A DNA stretch of 64,000 bases from an uncultured Lachnospiraceae bacterium (GTDB taxonomy: Bacteria; Bacillota; Clostridia; Lachnospirales; Lachnospiraceae): assembly GCA_910580015.1 (NCBI GenBank), contig CAJTVT010000001.1, positions 62,001-126,000 of the forward strand, read 5' to 3'. Of this stretch, positions 37,358 to 45,638 are shown piece after piece. How positions within the stretch are numbered: the first letter of the stretch is position 1; every line of letters begins with the position of its first letter. Made by a program: the position numbers and the translations under genes. The notes under the pieces are model-generated. The model saw only the letters and a list, made by a program, of their open reading frames with translations, was not told the DNA's origin and did not search any database.

Positions 37358-38143
37358 TCATCCCAAAGACTTCCAGCTCTTTGCAAGCTTGCCAGGATTT
37401 TCTGATTCCATTAATGCACGGCCAATCAAAAATGCATCAACTTTGCAATTCTTTAAAAATTCCACATCTTCATCATGCACAATTCCACTCTCCGTCACCA
37501 GCACTTTTCCCCTGGGCACCATTCTTGACAATCGTTTGGAAGTGTCCAACCGAATCGTAAAATCTCTCAGATCTCGGTTATTAATCCCTATTATCTTAGC
37601 ATCCAATTTCAAGGCACGCTCCAGTTCCCTCTCCTCATGCGTCTCCACCAACGCGTCCATTCCCAAATCTGCTGCAAGCTGATAAAAATCTTTCATCTGC
37701 ACATCGTCCAAGATTGCCGCGATAAGAAGAACAGCATCCGCGCCAATCACTTTTGCCTCATAAAATTGATACTCATCAATCATAAAGTCCTTGCAAAGCA
37801 TCGGCAGTTTGGTCATTTCCCGAATTTCTCTGAAATACTCTACATTTCCATTGAAATGATCTTCTTCGGTCAGACAGGAAATGGCATCCACCGCTTCGTT
37901 GTATTCAAAAATCCGTTCCTTCAAATTTATCTTGCTTCCGATCTCACCAAGACTGGGAGATGCTTTCTTAAATTCTCCGATGATAGAAATTCCTGGACTC
38001 GCCAATGCCTCATAAAAAGACAAATTTTCTTTCTCTTTCTTTGTTGTCTCCAGGGCAAAATTCCTCATCTGAGCCTCACTCACTTTCTTTTTTCGCTGCT
38101 CCAGACGTATTTTTTTATCCTGTACAATCGTATCTAAAATCAT
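37358..38143 (-). CDS. trpC: Indole-3-glycerol phosphate synthase
   Basis: TrpC closes the indole ring of CdRP to indole-3-glycerol phosphate. The 261-residue TIM barrel shows IIGEFKKASPSLGEI (catalytic Lys near 58), LCKDFMIDEYQFYEAKVIGAD (about 116-136), IGINNRDLRDF, and LVTESGIVHDEDV ending with LIGRALMES. Order of strands and length are normal. It follows trpG by 11 bp and precedes trpF. Confidence 0.96.
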   Translation of the reverse strand: MILDTIVQDKKIRLEQRKKKVSEAQMRNFALETTKKEKENLSFYEALASPGISIIGEFKKASPSLGEIGSKINLKERIFEYNEAVDAISCLTEEDHFNGNVEYFREIREMTKLPMLCKDFMIDEYQFYEAKVIGADAVLLIAAILDDVQMKDFYQLAADLGMDALVETHEERELERALKLDAKIIGINNRDLRDFTIRLDTSKRLSRMVPRGKVLVTESGIVHDEDVEFLKNCKVDAFLIGRALMESENPGKLAKSWKSLG

Positions 38144-38154
38144 TTCCTCTCCTT

Positions 38155-38724
38155 TCAGACCACACCGTTTACAAAATTATCAATCATCCGTTTTCCATGC
38201 TCTGTATAGATGGATTCTGGATGGAACTGCAATCCTATGACTGGATAATCCCTGTGGCGCATTGCCATAATCTCCCCATCTTCTGTCCTTGCCATCACTT
38301 TCAGGCATTTCGGAAAATTCTTCTCTTGTACAGCAAGTGAATGATAACGAGCCACCTGAATCGGAGATTGTATTCCAGTAAAAACACTCTCTCCATGATG
38401 CATAACAAGGGACTGTTTTCCATGGAACAACTCTTTCGCATATCCAACCGTCCCGCCCAGGGCTTCCCCAATGCACTGATGTCCCAGGCAAATGCCTAAA
38501 ATCGGGATTTCTGTATAAAACTCCTTTACAGCCTTCAGACAAATTCCAGCTTCCTTCGGATTCTTCGGCCCTGGAGACAATACGATCTGCTGCGGCCGAA
38601 TCTTCCTGATTTCCTCTGTGGTAATTTTGTCGTTCCGCACCACTTTCACGTCCTCCGTAAAAATCCCCAAATATTGATATAGGTTATAAGTAAAAGAATC
38701 GTAATTGTCAATCAAAAGTATCAT
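38155..38724 (-). CDS. trpG: Anthranilate synthase glutamine amidotransferase component
   Basis: TrpG supplies ammonia from glutamine to TrpE. The 189-residue class I amidotransferase has Cys nucleophile in GICLGHQCIGEA (near 79), and the His-Glu in LQFHPESIYTEHG (about 170). It starts MILLIDNYDSFTYNLYQYLG as expected. It is a stand-alone subunit, not a TrpGD fusion; in organisms with one such gene the same subunit may serve folate synthesis (PabA). Sixteen bases follow trpE. Confidence 0.95.
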   Translation of the reverse strand: MILLIDNYDSFTYNLYQYLGIFTEDVKVVRNDKITTEEIRKIRPQQIVLSPGPKNPKEAGICLKAVKEFYTEIPILGICLGHQCIGEALGGTVGYAKELFHGKQSLVMHHGESVFTGIQSPIQVARYHSLAVQEKNFPKCLKVMARTEDGEIMAMRHRDYPVIGLQFHPESIYTEHGKRMIDNFVNGVV

Positions 38725-38740
38725 TATTCTCCTCCTTATG

Positions 38741-40153
38741 TCACAGATTTTCTTCTTCCACCAGCGTCTTGGCCAACGCCATGACTTTATTGCAACACTC
38801 CTGATATTCCAGTTCTGGCTTAGAGTCCGCTACAATTCCGGCCCCTGCCTGCAAATATACTTTCCCATTCTTTTTTATCATTGTTCGAATGGTTATACAA
38901 AAATCCATATCTCCTCCAAAATCCACATATCCAGTGGCACCTCCATATAGTCCTCTGCGCGTTTCTTCCAATGTTTCAATTATCTGCATCGCACGAATCT
39001 TGGGCGCTCCGCTCAAAGTTCCTGCTGGAAGAAAAGACGCAGCCAAATCCAAGGGATGATATGCTCCTTTCTTACGTCCTTCCACCATAGAAACCATATG
39101 CATGACATGAGAATAATTCTGAACCTCCATAAACTGTGTCACTTTAACTGTGCCAAATTCAGCAATCCTTCCCATATCATTTCTGGCAAGATCCACCAGC
39201 ATCACATGCTCTGCGCGCTCTTTCTCATCCAATAAAAGTTCCTGTTTCAATGCCTCATCCTCTGCTGCATCCTTTCCCCGTTTTCTGGTCCCTGCAATTG
39301 GACAAGTATATACTGTATTATCCTGTTGTTTTACAAGCATCTCCGGCGAACTTCCAATCACTTCAAATTCCCCAAAATTAAAGTAATACAAGTACGGGGA
39401 AGGATTCAATTCTCTTAGTTCCTTATACAACGCAAACCCTTCCTGGGATGTCTCTATCGTCCAGCGCTGAGAAAGCACCGTCTGAAAAATATGCCCTTCT
39501 CGAATATACTTCTTAATCTCTTCCACTTTCTGGCTATACTGGAGCAACGTATCCGACTTCTTCACAATTTTTCCATCATGAACAAATACTTCTTCTCTAT
39601 TATTCTCTCTTCTAACTGCACCAGCCTTTTGAATTAGCCGTTTTGCCTCCTCCAAAGCCCTGTTTTTCCCTTCCTCATTGTCCTCTTCCAAGACAACGGC
39701 TGTCATCGTTTCCGCTACGTGATCCACCACCAAAAATTTTGTCATCAGCATCATTTGGATGGTCTCAATTCCAATTTCGTCTGCATTTTCCTCCGGCAAT
39801 TCCTCCGCATATCTCACAAAATCATATCCCAAATTGCCCACAAGACCACCGCTGAAATTCAGCCCATCCGCATCTTTTCTAATATCAAATTCATTGTAAT
39901 ACTCCTTTAACCGCATCAAGGGATTGCCTGGTCGAACCTCTTCCTCTGCGCCACGCAGAATCACTAAGGCATTTCCCCGTGATGAGATCAGTTCCTCCGG
40001 TTCCGCTCCAAAAATCGTATAGCGGTCATAATTTTTATCATAGCTCTCTAACAGAAAACCTTTCTTTTTCTTGGCAATATTTTCATACATTTCAATGGGT
40101 GTCTCATGGATGATACTGACAGTGCGCTTATATGCCCTTAATATTCTTTTCAT
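38741..40153 (-). CDS. trpE: Anthranilate synthase component I
   Basis: TrpE makes anthranilate from chorismate and ammonia and is usually feedback-inhibited by tryptophan. The 470-residue protein has the N-terminal feedback-inhibition domain and the chorismate-binding C-terminal half: GHIFQTVLSQRW, CPIAGTRKRGKDAAED, LVDLARNDMGRI, and SGAPKIRAMQIIETLE. First gene of the operon, with the T-box leader and terminator immediately upstream and a GGAGG ribosome site just past them. Regulation by tRNA(Trp) charging is therefore very likely. Confidence 0.96.
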   Translation of the reverse strand: MKRILRAYKRTVSIIHETPIEMYENIAKKKKGFLLESYDKNYDRYTIFGAEPEELISSRGNALVILRGAEEEVRPGNPLMRLKEYYNEFDIRKDADGLNFSGGLVGNLGYDFVRYAEELPEENADEIGIETIQMMLMTKFLVVDHVAETMTAVVLEEDNEEGKNRALEEAKRLIQKAGAVRRENNREEVFVHDGKIVKKSDTLLQYSQKVEEIKKYIREGHIFQTVLSQRWTIETSQEGFALYKELRELNPSPYLYYFNFGEFEVIGSSPEMLVKQQDNTVYTCPIAGTRKRGKDAAEDEALKQELLLDEKERAEHVMLVDLARNDMGRIAEFGTVKVTQFMEVQNYSHVMHMVSMVEGRKKGAYHPLDLAASFLPAGTLSGAPKIRAMQIIETLEETRRGLYGGATGYVDFGGDMDFCITIRTMIKKNGKVYLQAGAGIVADSKPELEYQECCNKVMALAKTLVEEENL

Positions 40154-40192
40154 TTCCTGCCTCCTTCCAAACTACAGCAACTTTCCCGTTAT

Positions 40193-40237
40193 AAACAAAA
40201 ATCCCTGGTAAAAGCTGAAAACAACTTTTACCAGGGA
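40193..40237 (-). terminator. T-box-controlled terminator before trpE
   Basis: Arms TCCCTGGTAAAAG (40202-40214) and CTTTTACCAGGGA (40225-40237) pair perfectly; the minus strand continues with a T-rich tract. It lies right after the T-box, 40 bp before trpE. Confidence 0.92.
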
Positions 40238-40297
40238 CGATTATGGTCGTGGTGCCACCCTGCTTCATCATAGAACTAGTTCTTAGAAAGAAACTAA

Positions 40298-40387
40298 CGT
40301 CAGCTTCGCTGACATTCTTCCTTGGAAAGACCGTGTTCTCTATGCGCCAGGCTTCCGTCAGCTTCGCTGACATCCTTCCTTGGGAAG
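40298..40387 (-). repeat. Duplicated 32-bp hairpin unit inside the trp T-box leader
   Basis: Segments 40298-40329 and 40356-40387 match at about 30 of 32 positions, with 58-bp offset. Each contains the perfect hairpin GTCAGC-TTC-GCTGAC. They lie between the specifier region and the T-box proper, where stem II/III structures normally are. Confidence 0.75.
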
Positions 40388-40644
40388 GCCAAGTGCAAAG
40401 AAAAAGCGGATATCCCAAATTAGAAATATCCGCCACCAATTCTATAATCTCAATCCGATACACATGATATCTTACCCCTGTAACGTGAGGACACGGCATC
40501 CGCTACTATGATTTCGCTTCGCATCTCACAAACCCATTCCCATAAAACTTTCCTGTTATCTTCCACCAGCCGATAACTCTCTGTAAGGAACCTTCCTATG
40601 GTACTACTTTTGCTCATTGACTTTACTCTTTTTAAATTATATGC

Positions 40645-40673
40645 AGTTTAGCACATGAAAGCAGTAATGTCAA
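40645..40673 (-). promoter_or_regulatory. trp operon promoter
   Basis: Perfect TTGACA (40668-40673), 17 bp, TAAACT (40645-40650), minus strand. It overlaps the last codons of the recombinase gene, so the trp operon starts immediately after that gene. Confidence 0.8.
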
Positions 40674-41305
40674 TAGGGTATTTTTATTTTTTTATTTTTA
40701 CAAGTTCCTCCTTCATACTTTAACGCTCTATTGTGAAAAGTAGATTTAGATAACCCACAAAGTCGCGCAGCCTCTGTTACACTCACTTCTTTATTTCTCC
40801 ACCTACTATAGATTTCATGAAAATTTTCCGGCAAAGGAATCCTTGGTCTGCCAAATTTTACACCTCTAGCCTTTGCTGCCGCAATCCCCTCCGCCTGCCT
40901 CTGCCGGATATTATGCCGCTCATTCTCTGCCACAAAACTCAATACTTGCAGTACAATATCACTTAAAAAAGTGCCCATCAGATCTTTCCCCCTCCTAGTA
41001 TCCAAAAGCGGCATGTCCAGCACTACAATATCTGATTTTTTCACCTTGGAAATCTCATACCATTGCTCCTGAATTTCCCGATAGTTTCTGCCAAGACGGT
41101 CAATCGACTGTACATAGAGGACTGAGTTTGCATTCAGCTTTTTCATAAGTTTTTGATATTGAGGACGTTCAAAGTCTCTCCCGCTCTGCTTATCCACATA
41201 AATATTCTTCTTTGGTATTTTCATCTCCTCCATAGCCATCAACTGCCTGTCCTCGTTTTGGCTTACGGAGCTGACACGACAATATCCATACTGTACCTGC
41301 TTCAT
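40670..41305 (-). CDS. Serine recombinase (resolvase/invertase family), solitary
   Basis: A 211-residue small serine recombinase: catalytic-domain start QYGYCRVSSVSQNEDRQL (nucleophile Ser near 10), DRLGRNYREI, catalytic Arg in this block, and a C-terminal Hin-type helix-turn-helix (VSVTEAARLCGLSKSTFHNRAL). Members invert or resolve DNA at short crossover sites. I take ATG 41305; a longer reading to 41422 would run through the secA terminator at 41389-41419. No transposase, plasmid or phage gene and no clear paired crossover sites are nearby, so its substrate is unknown. Its 3' end overlaps the trp promoter. Confidence 0.85.
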   Translation of the reverse strand: MKQVQYGYCRVSSVSQNEDRQLMAMEEMKIPKKNIYVDKQSGRDFERPQYQKLMKKLNANSVLYVQSIDRLGRNYREIQEQWYEISKVKKSDIVVLDMPLLDTRRGKDLMGTFLSDIVLQVLSFVAENERHNIRQRQAEGIAAAKARGVKFGRPRIPLPENFHEIYSRWRNKEVSVTEAARLCGLSKSTFHNRALKYEGGTCKNKKIKIPY

Positions 41306-41388
41306 TTTCTCTTTTGTTCTCCTTTTCTTTCCGGTTTTATCTGAAAGTTTATCATAAAACATTTTATTCCAAAAAGATTGTGAGATCC

Positions 41389-41419
41389 AAAAAACGGAAC
41401 AGCCATAAAGACTGTTCCG
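41389..41419 (-). terminator. secA terminator
   Basis: CGGAACAG (41395-41402) and CTGTTCCG (41412-41419) pair perfectly; on the minus strand TTTTTT follows (41389-41394). It lies 21 bp after the secA stop. Confidence 0.9.
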
Positions 41420-41439
41420 CATTATTTCTGACTAATTCC

Positions 41440-44004
41440 TTATTTCCTACCACAGCACTGCTTATATTTTTTGCCGCTTCCACAGGGACAAGGATCATTC
41501 GGATATACCTTGGCCTTATCTCGTTTCTTAGGCCCCTTTTGAAGTGTCTCATCCCGATTGGTCCCAGTAACCTTTGCAACCTGTTCACGTTCCACTTTCT
41601 GTTCTATTCTTACATGGAACAGAAGCCGCACTGTGTCTTCCTGAATATTGGCGATCATACCATCAAACATATCATAACCGCTCATTTTATACTCTACCAG
41701 AGGATCTCGCTGCCCATAAGCCTGCAAGCCAATTCCCTGACGAAGCTGATCCATATCATCAATATGGTCCATCCACTTTCGGTCAATCACCTTCAGCAAT
41801 ACCACACGCTCCAACTCACGGACTGCCTCCGGCTCCGGAAATTCTGCCTCTTTCATCTCATAAGCTTTTACCGCTTGTTCCTTTAACTTGTGCTTGAGCT
41901 CATCCGAACGGATATTTTTCACATCCTCCGGCATCACCGTCTGTAAGGGAATGATAGGCAAAAGAAGCTGATTTAACTCATTCAAATCCCATTCTTCACT
42001 TTCCTGATCCGCAGAAATACAAGTATCTACCGTATTCTCCACGCGGTCTGTGATCATCTTGTAAATAACATCACGCATACTCTCACCATCCAGCACTCGG
42101 CGGCGTTCTGCATAGATAATTTCTCTCTGCTCATTCATAACCTGATCGTATTCCAGCAAATTCTTACGGATTCCAAAGTTGTTACTCTCGATCTTCATCT
42201 GCGCTTTCTCAATGGCGCTCGTCAACATTTTATGCTGAATCTGCTCGTTTTCTGGCACACCCAAAGTATTAAACATGTTCATCAACTTCTCAGAGCCAAA
42301 CAAACGCATAAGATCGTCCTCCAGAGAAATAAAGAACTGAGATTCTCCTGGATCTCCCTGACGACCAGAACGCCCACGAAGCTGATTGTCAATACGTCTA
42401 GACTCATGACGCTCTGTACCGATGATTTTCAATCCTCCAGCAGCCTTAGCGTCATCATCCAGCTTAATGTCCGTACCACGGCCCGCCATGTTGGTAGCAA
42501 TGGTTACAGCCCCATGCTGTCCAGCCTCTGCTACAATCTCTGCCTCAACCTCATGAAATTTCGCATTCAGTACCTTATGCTGAATTCCCCTGCGTTTTAA
42601 CATACCACTAAGAAGTTCTGAAGTCTCAATAGTAATCGTTCCCACCAGCACAGGCTGCCCTTTCTCATGGGCCTTTTCGATCTCATCAATCACTGCATGG
42701 AATTTTTCTTTTTTCGTCTTATACACAGCATCCTGCTGGTCGATACGCTGTATTTTCTTATTGGTTGGAATTTCAATTACATCCATACCATAGATATCAC
42801 GAAATTCTTTTTCCTCTGTCAACGCAGTACCTGTCATACCACATTTTTTCGTATATTTATTAAAGAAATTCTGAAAAGTGATGGTTGCAAGGGTCTTGCT
42901 CTCTCGTTTTACTTTCACATGCTCCTTTGCCTCAATTGCCTGATGAAGACCATCAGAATAACGGCGTCCTGGCATGATACGACCAGTAAATTCATCTACA
43001 ATCACAACTTTTTCATCCTGAACCACATAATCCTGATCTCGGAACATCAAATTGTGAGCACGGAGAGCCAAAATCACATTGTGCTGGATCTCCAAATTCT
43101 CCGCATCTGCAAGATTTTCTATATGGAAGAAATTCTCTACCTTCCTCACACCTTCCGCTGTAAGGTTTACCACCTTGTCCTTCTCATTTACAATAAAATC
43201 TCCAGTTTCCTCATGTTCTATGCCCATAATGGCATCCATCTTACTGAACTCTGGCATATCCTCACCACGGACCAACTGCCTTGCCAGCACATCACATGCC
43301 TCATACAAACTGGTTGACTTGCCACTCTGCCCTGAAATAATAAGCGGAGTTCTCGCCTCATCGATCAGCACCGAGTCCACCTCATCGATGATAGCATAAT
43401 GCAGATCACGCTGCACAAGCTGTTCCTTGTAGATTACCATGTTATCACGCAGATAATCAAAACCCAGCTCATTATTCGTCACATAGGTAATGTCACAGGC
43501 ATAGGCTTCCCGACGCTCATCGTTATCCATAGAATTTAATACCACGCCTACAGTCAATCCCAGAAATTCGTGTACCTTTCCCATCCATTCCGCGTCACGG
43601 TTTGCCAGATAATCGTTGACTGTGACAATATGGACACCTTTTCCTTCCAAAGCATTCAAATATGCTGGAAGCGTAGATACCAGAGTCTTTCCTTCACCAG
43701 TCTTCATTTCTGCAATACGCCCCTGGTGCAAAATAATTCCTCCAATTAACTGTACAGGGTAATGCTCCATCCCAAGTGATCTCCTCGCCGCTTCACGGAC
43801 AACCGCATATGCCTCTGGAAGAATCTGGTCCAAAGTTTGCCCTTCTTCCAGCCTCTTCTTAAATTCCTTTGTCTTATCTCTTAACTGTTCATCCTTCAGC
43901 TCCATCATAGCCGGACGATAAGATTCAATTTTATCCACAATCGGATAAACCCTCTTCAACTCTCGTTCACTATGAGTGCCAAACATTTTACTTACAATAC
44001 TCAT
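41440..44004 (-). CDS. secA: Preprotein translocase ATPase SecA
   Basis: SecA is the motor that pushes unfolded preproteins through SecYEG. The 854-residue protein shows the two nucleotide-binding folds ([20 protein letters not shown] near 100; [12 protein letters not shown] near 210; GTDIKLD and [12 protein letters not shown] in the second), the preprotein cross-linking region, and a C-terminal zinc-binding SEC-C tail, [16 protein letters not shown]. Start ATG 44004 has AGGAG 8 bp upstream; a TTG two codons earlier is in frame. It is needed to export the beta-helix and other secreted proteins of this window. Own promoter at 44076-44104. Confidence 0.97.
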   Translation of the reverse strand: MSIVSKMFGTHSERELKRVYPIVDKIESYRPAMMELKDEQLRDKTKEFKKRLEEGQTLDQILPEAYAVVREAARRSLGMEHYPVQLIGGIILHQGRIAEMKTGEGKTLVSTLPAYLNALEGKGVHIVTVNDYLANRDAEWMGKVHEFLGLTVGVVLNSMDNDERREAYACDITYVTNNELGFDYLRDNMVIYKEQLVQRDLHYAIIDEVDSVLIDEARTPLIISGQSGKSTSLYEACDVLARQLVRGEDMPEFSKMDAIMGIEHEETGDFIVNEKDKVVNLTAEGVRKVENFFHIENLADAENLEIQHNVILALRAHNLMFRDQDYVVQDEKVVIVDEFTGRIMPGRRYSDGLHQAIEAKEHVKVKRESKTLATITFQNFFNKYTKKCGMTGTALTEEKEFRDIYGMDVIEIPTNKKIQRIDQQDAVYKTKKEKFHAVIDEIEKAHEKGQPVLVGTITIETSELLSGMLKRRGIQHKVLNAKFHEVEAEIVAEAGQHGAVTIATNMAGRGTDIKLDDDAKAAGGLKIIGTERHESRRIDNQLRGRSGRQGDPGESQFFISLEDDLMRLFGSEKLMNMFNTLGVPENEQIQHKMLTSAIEKAQMKIESNNFGIRKNLLEYDQVMNEQREIIYAERRRVLDGESMRDVIYKMITDRVENTVDTCISADQESEEWDLNELNQLLLPIIPLQTVMPEDVKNIRSDELKHKLKEQAVKAYEMKEAEFPEPEAVRELERVVLLKVIDRKWMDHIDDMDQLRQGIGLQAYGQRDPLVEYKMSGYDMFDGMIANIQEDTVRLLFHVRIEQKVEREQVAKVTGTNRDETLQKGPKKRDKAKVYPNDPCPCGSGKKYKQCCGRK

Positions 44005-44075
44005 ATACAAATGCTCCTATATTCTAATCAGCAGAACTCTGCTCCATTTCTTCCGCCATGCGGACAACTTCTTAC

Positions 44076-44104
44076 ATTGTAACACTTTCGCTATCCATTA
44101 ACAA
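44076..44104 (-). promoter_or_regulatory. secA promoter
   Basis: TTGTTA (44099-44104), 17 bp, TACAAT (44076-44081) on the minus strand, 72 bp upstream of secA. The leader contains a short palindrome, AGCAGA-AC-TCTGCT, at about 44029-44042. Confidence 0.6.
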
Positions 44105-44171
44105 TACTTAATACCGTGAACGAATTATGAATTTTCTATGAAATTCCCTTCTATCTAAAATCTTTTTGTGA

Positions 44172-44177
44172 TATAAT
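44172..44177 (+). promoter_or_regulatory. Extended -10 promoter for the TSCPD gene
   Basis: TGATATAAT (TG at 44169-44170, TATAAT at 44172-44177) on the plus strand, 45 bp before the start codon. The -35 region is weak, as usual for extended -10 promoters. Confidence 0.5.
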
Positions 44178-44222
44178 AAGCAAGATTCACAGGCCATACG
44201 CATTCTAGGAAGGAGTGATCAA

Positions 44223-44477
44223 ATGAGCTATCTATATAAACCCAAGGGAACTTGTTCCACTCTGATCGAAGTTGAGTTAGACGGAGATGTTGTAAAAAAT
44301 GTAAAATTTACCGGCGGATGTAACGGCAATCTGCAAGCCATCCCGAAATTAGTGGAGGGACTCACTGTAGAGCAGGTGGAACAGAAAATCAGCGGTATTT
44401 CTTGTAATGGAAGGGGAACTTCCTGTGGTGACCAGCTTGCCAAGGCTTGCCGTGCAGCTTATGAAGCTTCCCTTTAA
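44223..44477 (+). CDS. TSCPD domain-containing small protein (TIGR03905-like)
   Basis: An 84-residue protein with the four-cysteine TSCPD arrangement: PKGTCSTLIEVELDG, TGGCNGNLQAIPKLVEG, SGISCNGRGTSCGDQLA. The domain occurs as a small stand-alone protein in Clostridia and at the C-terminus of some ribonucleotide reductases; it is thought to bind metal or act with radical enzymes, but the function of the free form is unknown. Strong AAGGAG site before ATG 44223. One of two plus-strand genes, divergent from secA. No obvious partners downstream. Confidence 0.85.
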   Translation: MSYLYKPKGTCSTLIEVELDGDVVKNVKFTGGCNGNLQAIPKLVEGLTVEQVEQKISGISCNGRGTSCGDQLAKACRAAYEASL

Positions 44478-44633
44478 AATGATGTATTCTTGTGGTCTGT
44501 TTGTTCCTGTTTTTGTGAGATCTCTTTTTCATAAGATGTATGTATCATATATATGGATGCTATTGGTACACCGTTATCAGAAATTCATCCAAATAAAACA
44601 GGCATAATGTAGATTTCCGGAATATGTTCAAAG

Positions 44634-44727
44634 GGCTGTCGTATTAAGAAGTAAATATACAAGATTATGTAAGTACCAATGATACTATGTCTTGTAGTTT
44701 TATTTCTTAATGCGACAGCCTCTTTTT
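44634..44727 (+). terminator. Terminator-like 87-bp inverted repeat after the TSCPD gene
   Basis: GGCTGTCGTATTAAGAA (44634-44650) pairs with TTCTTAATGCGACAGCC (44704-44720), with one G-U; imperfect pairing continues inward over about 13 more positions. A five-T run follows on the plus strand (44723-44727). The size and motif also fit a MITE-type or insertion-sequence-derived element. Confidence 0.65.
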
Positions 44728-44821
44728 GTACTTTGTTATCTTAAATTATCAGAATATTCTCATGCTTATTTATCATATTTCAGTTATAAGTATGATTAAT
44801 GTAAAAAAATTAAAAAAGTTG

Positions 44822-44850
44822 TTGACTTTTGTGTTTTTGTAAGATATAAT
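44822..44850 (+). promoter_or_regulatory. Near-consensus promoter with no intact downstream gene
   Basis: TTGACT (44822-44827), 17 bp, TATAAT (44845-44850), plus strand. An AGGAGGT ribosome-like site follows at 44882-44888, but the next frames are short. The best sigma-A match of the plus strand in the window. Confidence 0.7.
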
Positions 44851-45555
44851 AAACACATCAAAACAAACAAGAACAAAAGACAGGAGGTACAGACCATTGA
44901 GAATCACATGAATTACCCCATAATCCAAGAAAGAGAGGTACGGTCCACCAAAAAGTTAAGTAATTTACCCCTCTAATATCAATAACAGAGGTACAAGAAA
45001 AGTTCCTGATAAATTCTTTCTCAGATAATTTACAGACGTTTATCATCCATATCATTTTTGTTATAAGAACAGAACATTGTAACAAAAACCGGATTTCTGG
45101 AATGGGAAATTACAATAAGGTTCTTCTCTCGACTGACAATATGAAAGTTGTAGAATTTCATAAAGGACAGGAATGGTTCATCCAAGTGATAACTATCACA
45201 TCCTATTTTGAGAAGAAACAGCAAATAATATTATCAACGTGAAAGCATCCGACCTTGTATTTTCGGAATGGAGAGATTAGCGGAATTATTACAAATTTCA
45301 AGTTTTTGTCTCAGAAGTTAGAAAAAGATTATTTACAGATGTGGTAATTTGAAGAAGAATTTTCAACCTTAGTAAAGAAATCACAAGATTTTCAGCAGAA
45401 AGCCCTGAACCAAAATAAAAATAACAGTATGACGATCCAGCCAGAACCGTTCAGATATGGATGCATACAGACAAATTCAGAGGTATCAAAATTTCAAAGA
45501 AAAGCTTAAGATTTCAGAAAGAATGAGGTAAGGTCCCATGGACAGCATAGTTTAG
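44851..45555 (+). other. Gene-poor stretch: probable decayed gene or long non-coding transcript
   Basis: About 700 bp between a strong promoter and a strong terminator, with no frame over about 90 codons. Short frames follow one another: 22 residues beginning MNYPIIQEREVR at 44909, an interrupted stretch of about 90 codons ending at 45240 (including MGNYNKVLLSTDNMKVVEFH), then several broken pieces and a 24-residue frame near 45458-45532 (MDAYRQIQRYQNF). Base composition is more A/T-rich than neighbours. This pattern suggests a gene inactivated by several frameshifts and stops; an RNA gene is the alternative. I recognise no family or RNA motif (not tmRNA, RNase P or SRP RNA). Confidence 0.4.
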
Positions 45556-45599
45556 AAGGCGGCACCAGATGAATTTATATCGGTGTCGCCTTCTTTTTA
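45556..45599 (+). terminator. Terminator between the decayed region and proS
   Basis: AAGGCGGCACC (45556-45566) pairs with GGTGTCGCCTT (45582-45592) with one G-U pair, followed on the plus strand by CTTTTTAT. It ends the plus-strand unit and may also help to end proS transcription from the other side, where the T-run is poor. Confidence 0.85.
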
Positions 45600-45638
45600 T
45601 CTTATAGGATTATTAATTTCTCTTAGATTTCCTATTGT

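Larger units (their letters stand above)
40160..40638 (-). promoter_or_regulatory. T-box riboswitch leader of the trp operon
   Basis: The T-box sequence AGGGTGGCACCACG lies at 40248-40261 (minus strand), followed by a perfect 13-bp terminator stem. Further 5' are AGAGAG and the GGCTGGTGG stem I landmarks near 40575-40585, and two UGG triplets at 40540-40542 and 40534-40536, either of which could be the Trp specifier. Uncharged tRNA(Trp) would pair and allow read-through into trpE. A 32-bp near-repeat with a GTCAGC-hairpin occurs twice inside the leader. Confidence 0.92.

Noticed and set aside
40128..40499. A 123-codon minus-strand frame before trpE
   Set aside because: It lies wholly on the T-box leader and terminator, including the AGGGTGG box, and is not a protein gene.
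41306..41422. N-terminal extension of the serine recombinase
   Set aside because: It contains the secA terminator and would need transcription through it; the family begins at 41305.
44407..44607. A 66-codon plus-strand frame overlapping the TSCPD gene
   Set aside because: Different frame across the end of the TSCPD gene with no ribosome site.
45241..45535. Possible phage antirepressor or toxin remnant in the gene-poor stretch
   Set aside because: Fragments such as ERLAELLQ look suggestive, but no fragment is long enough to assign a family.
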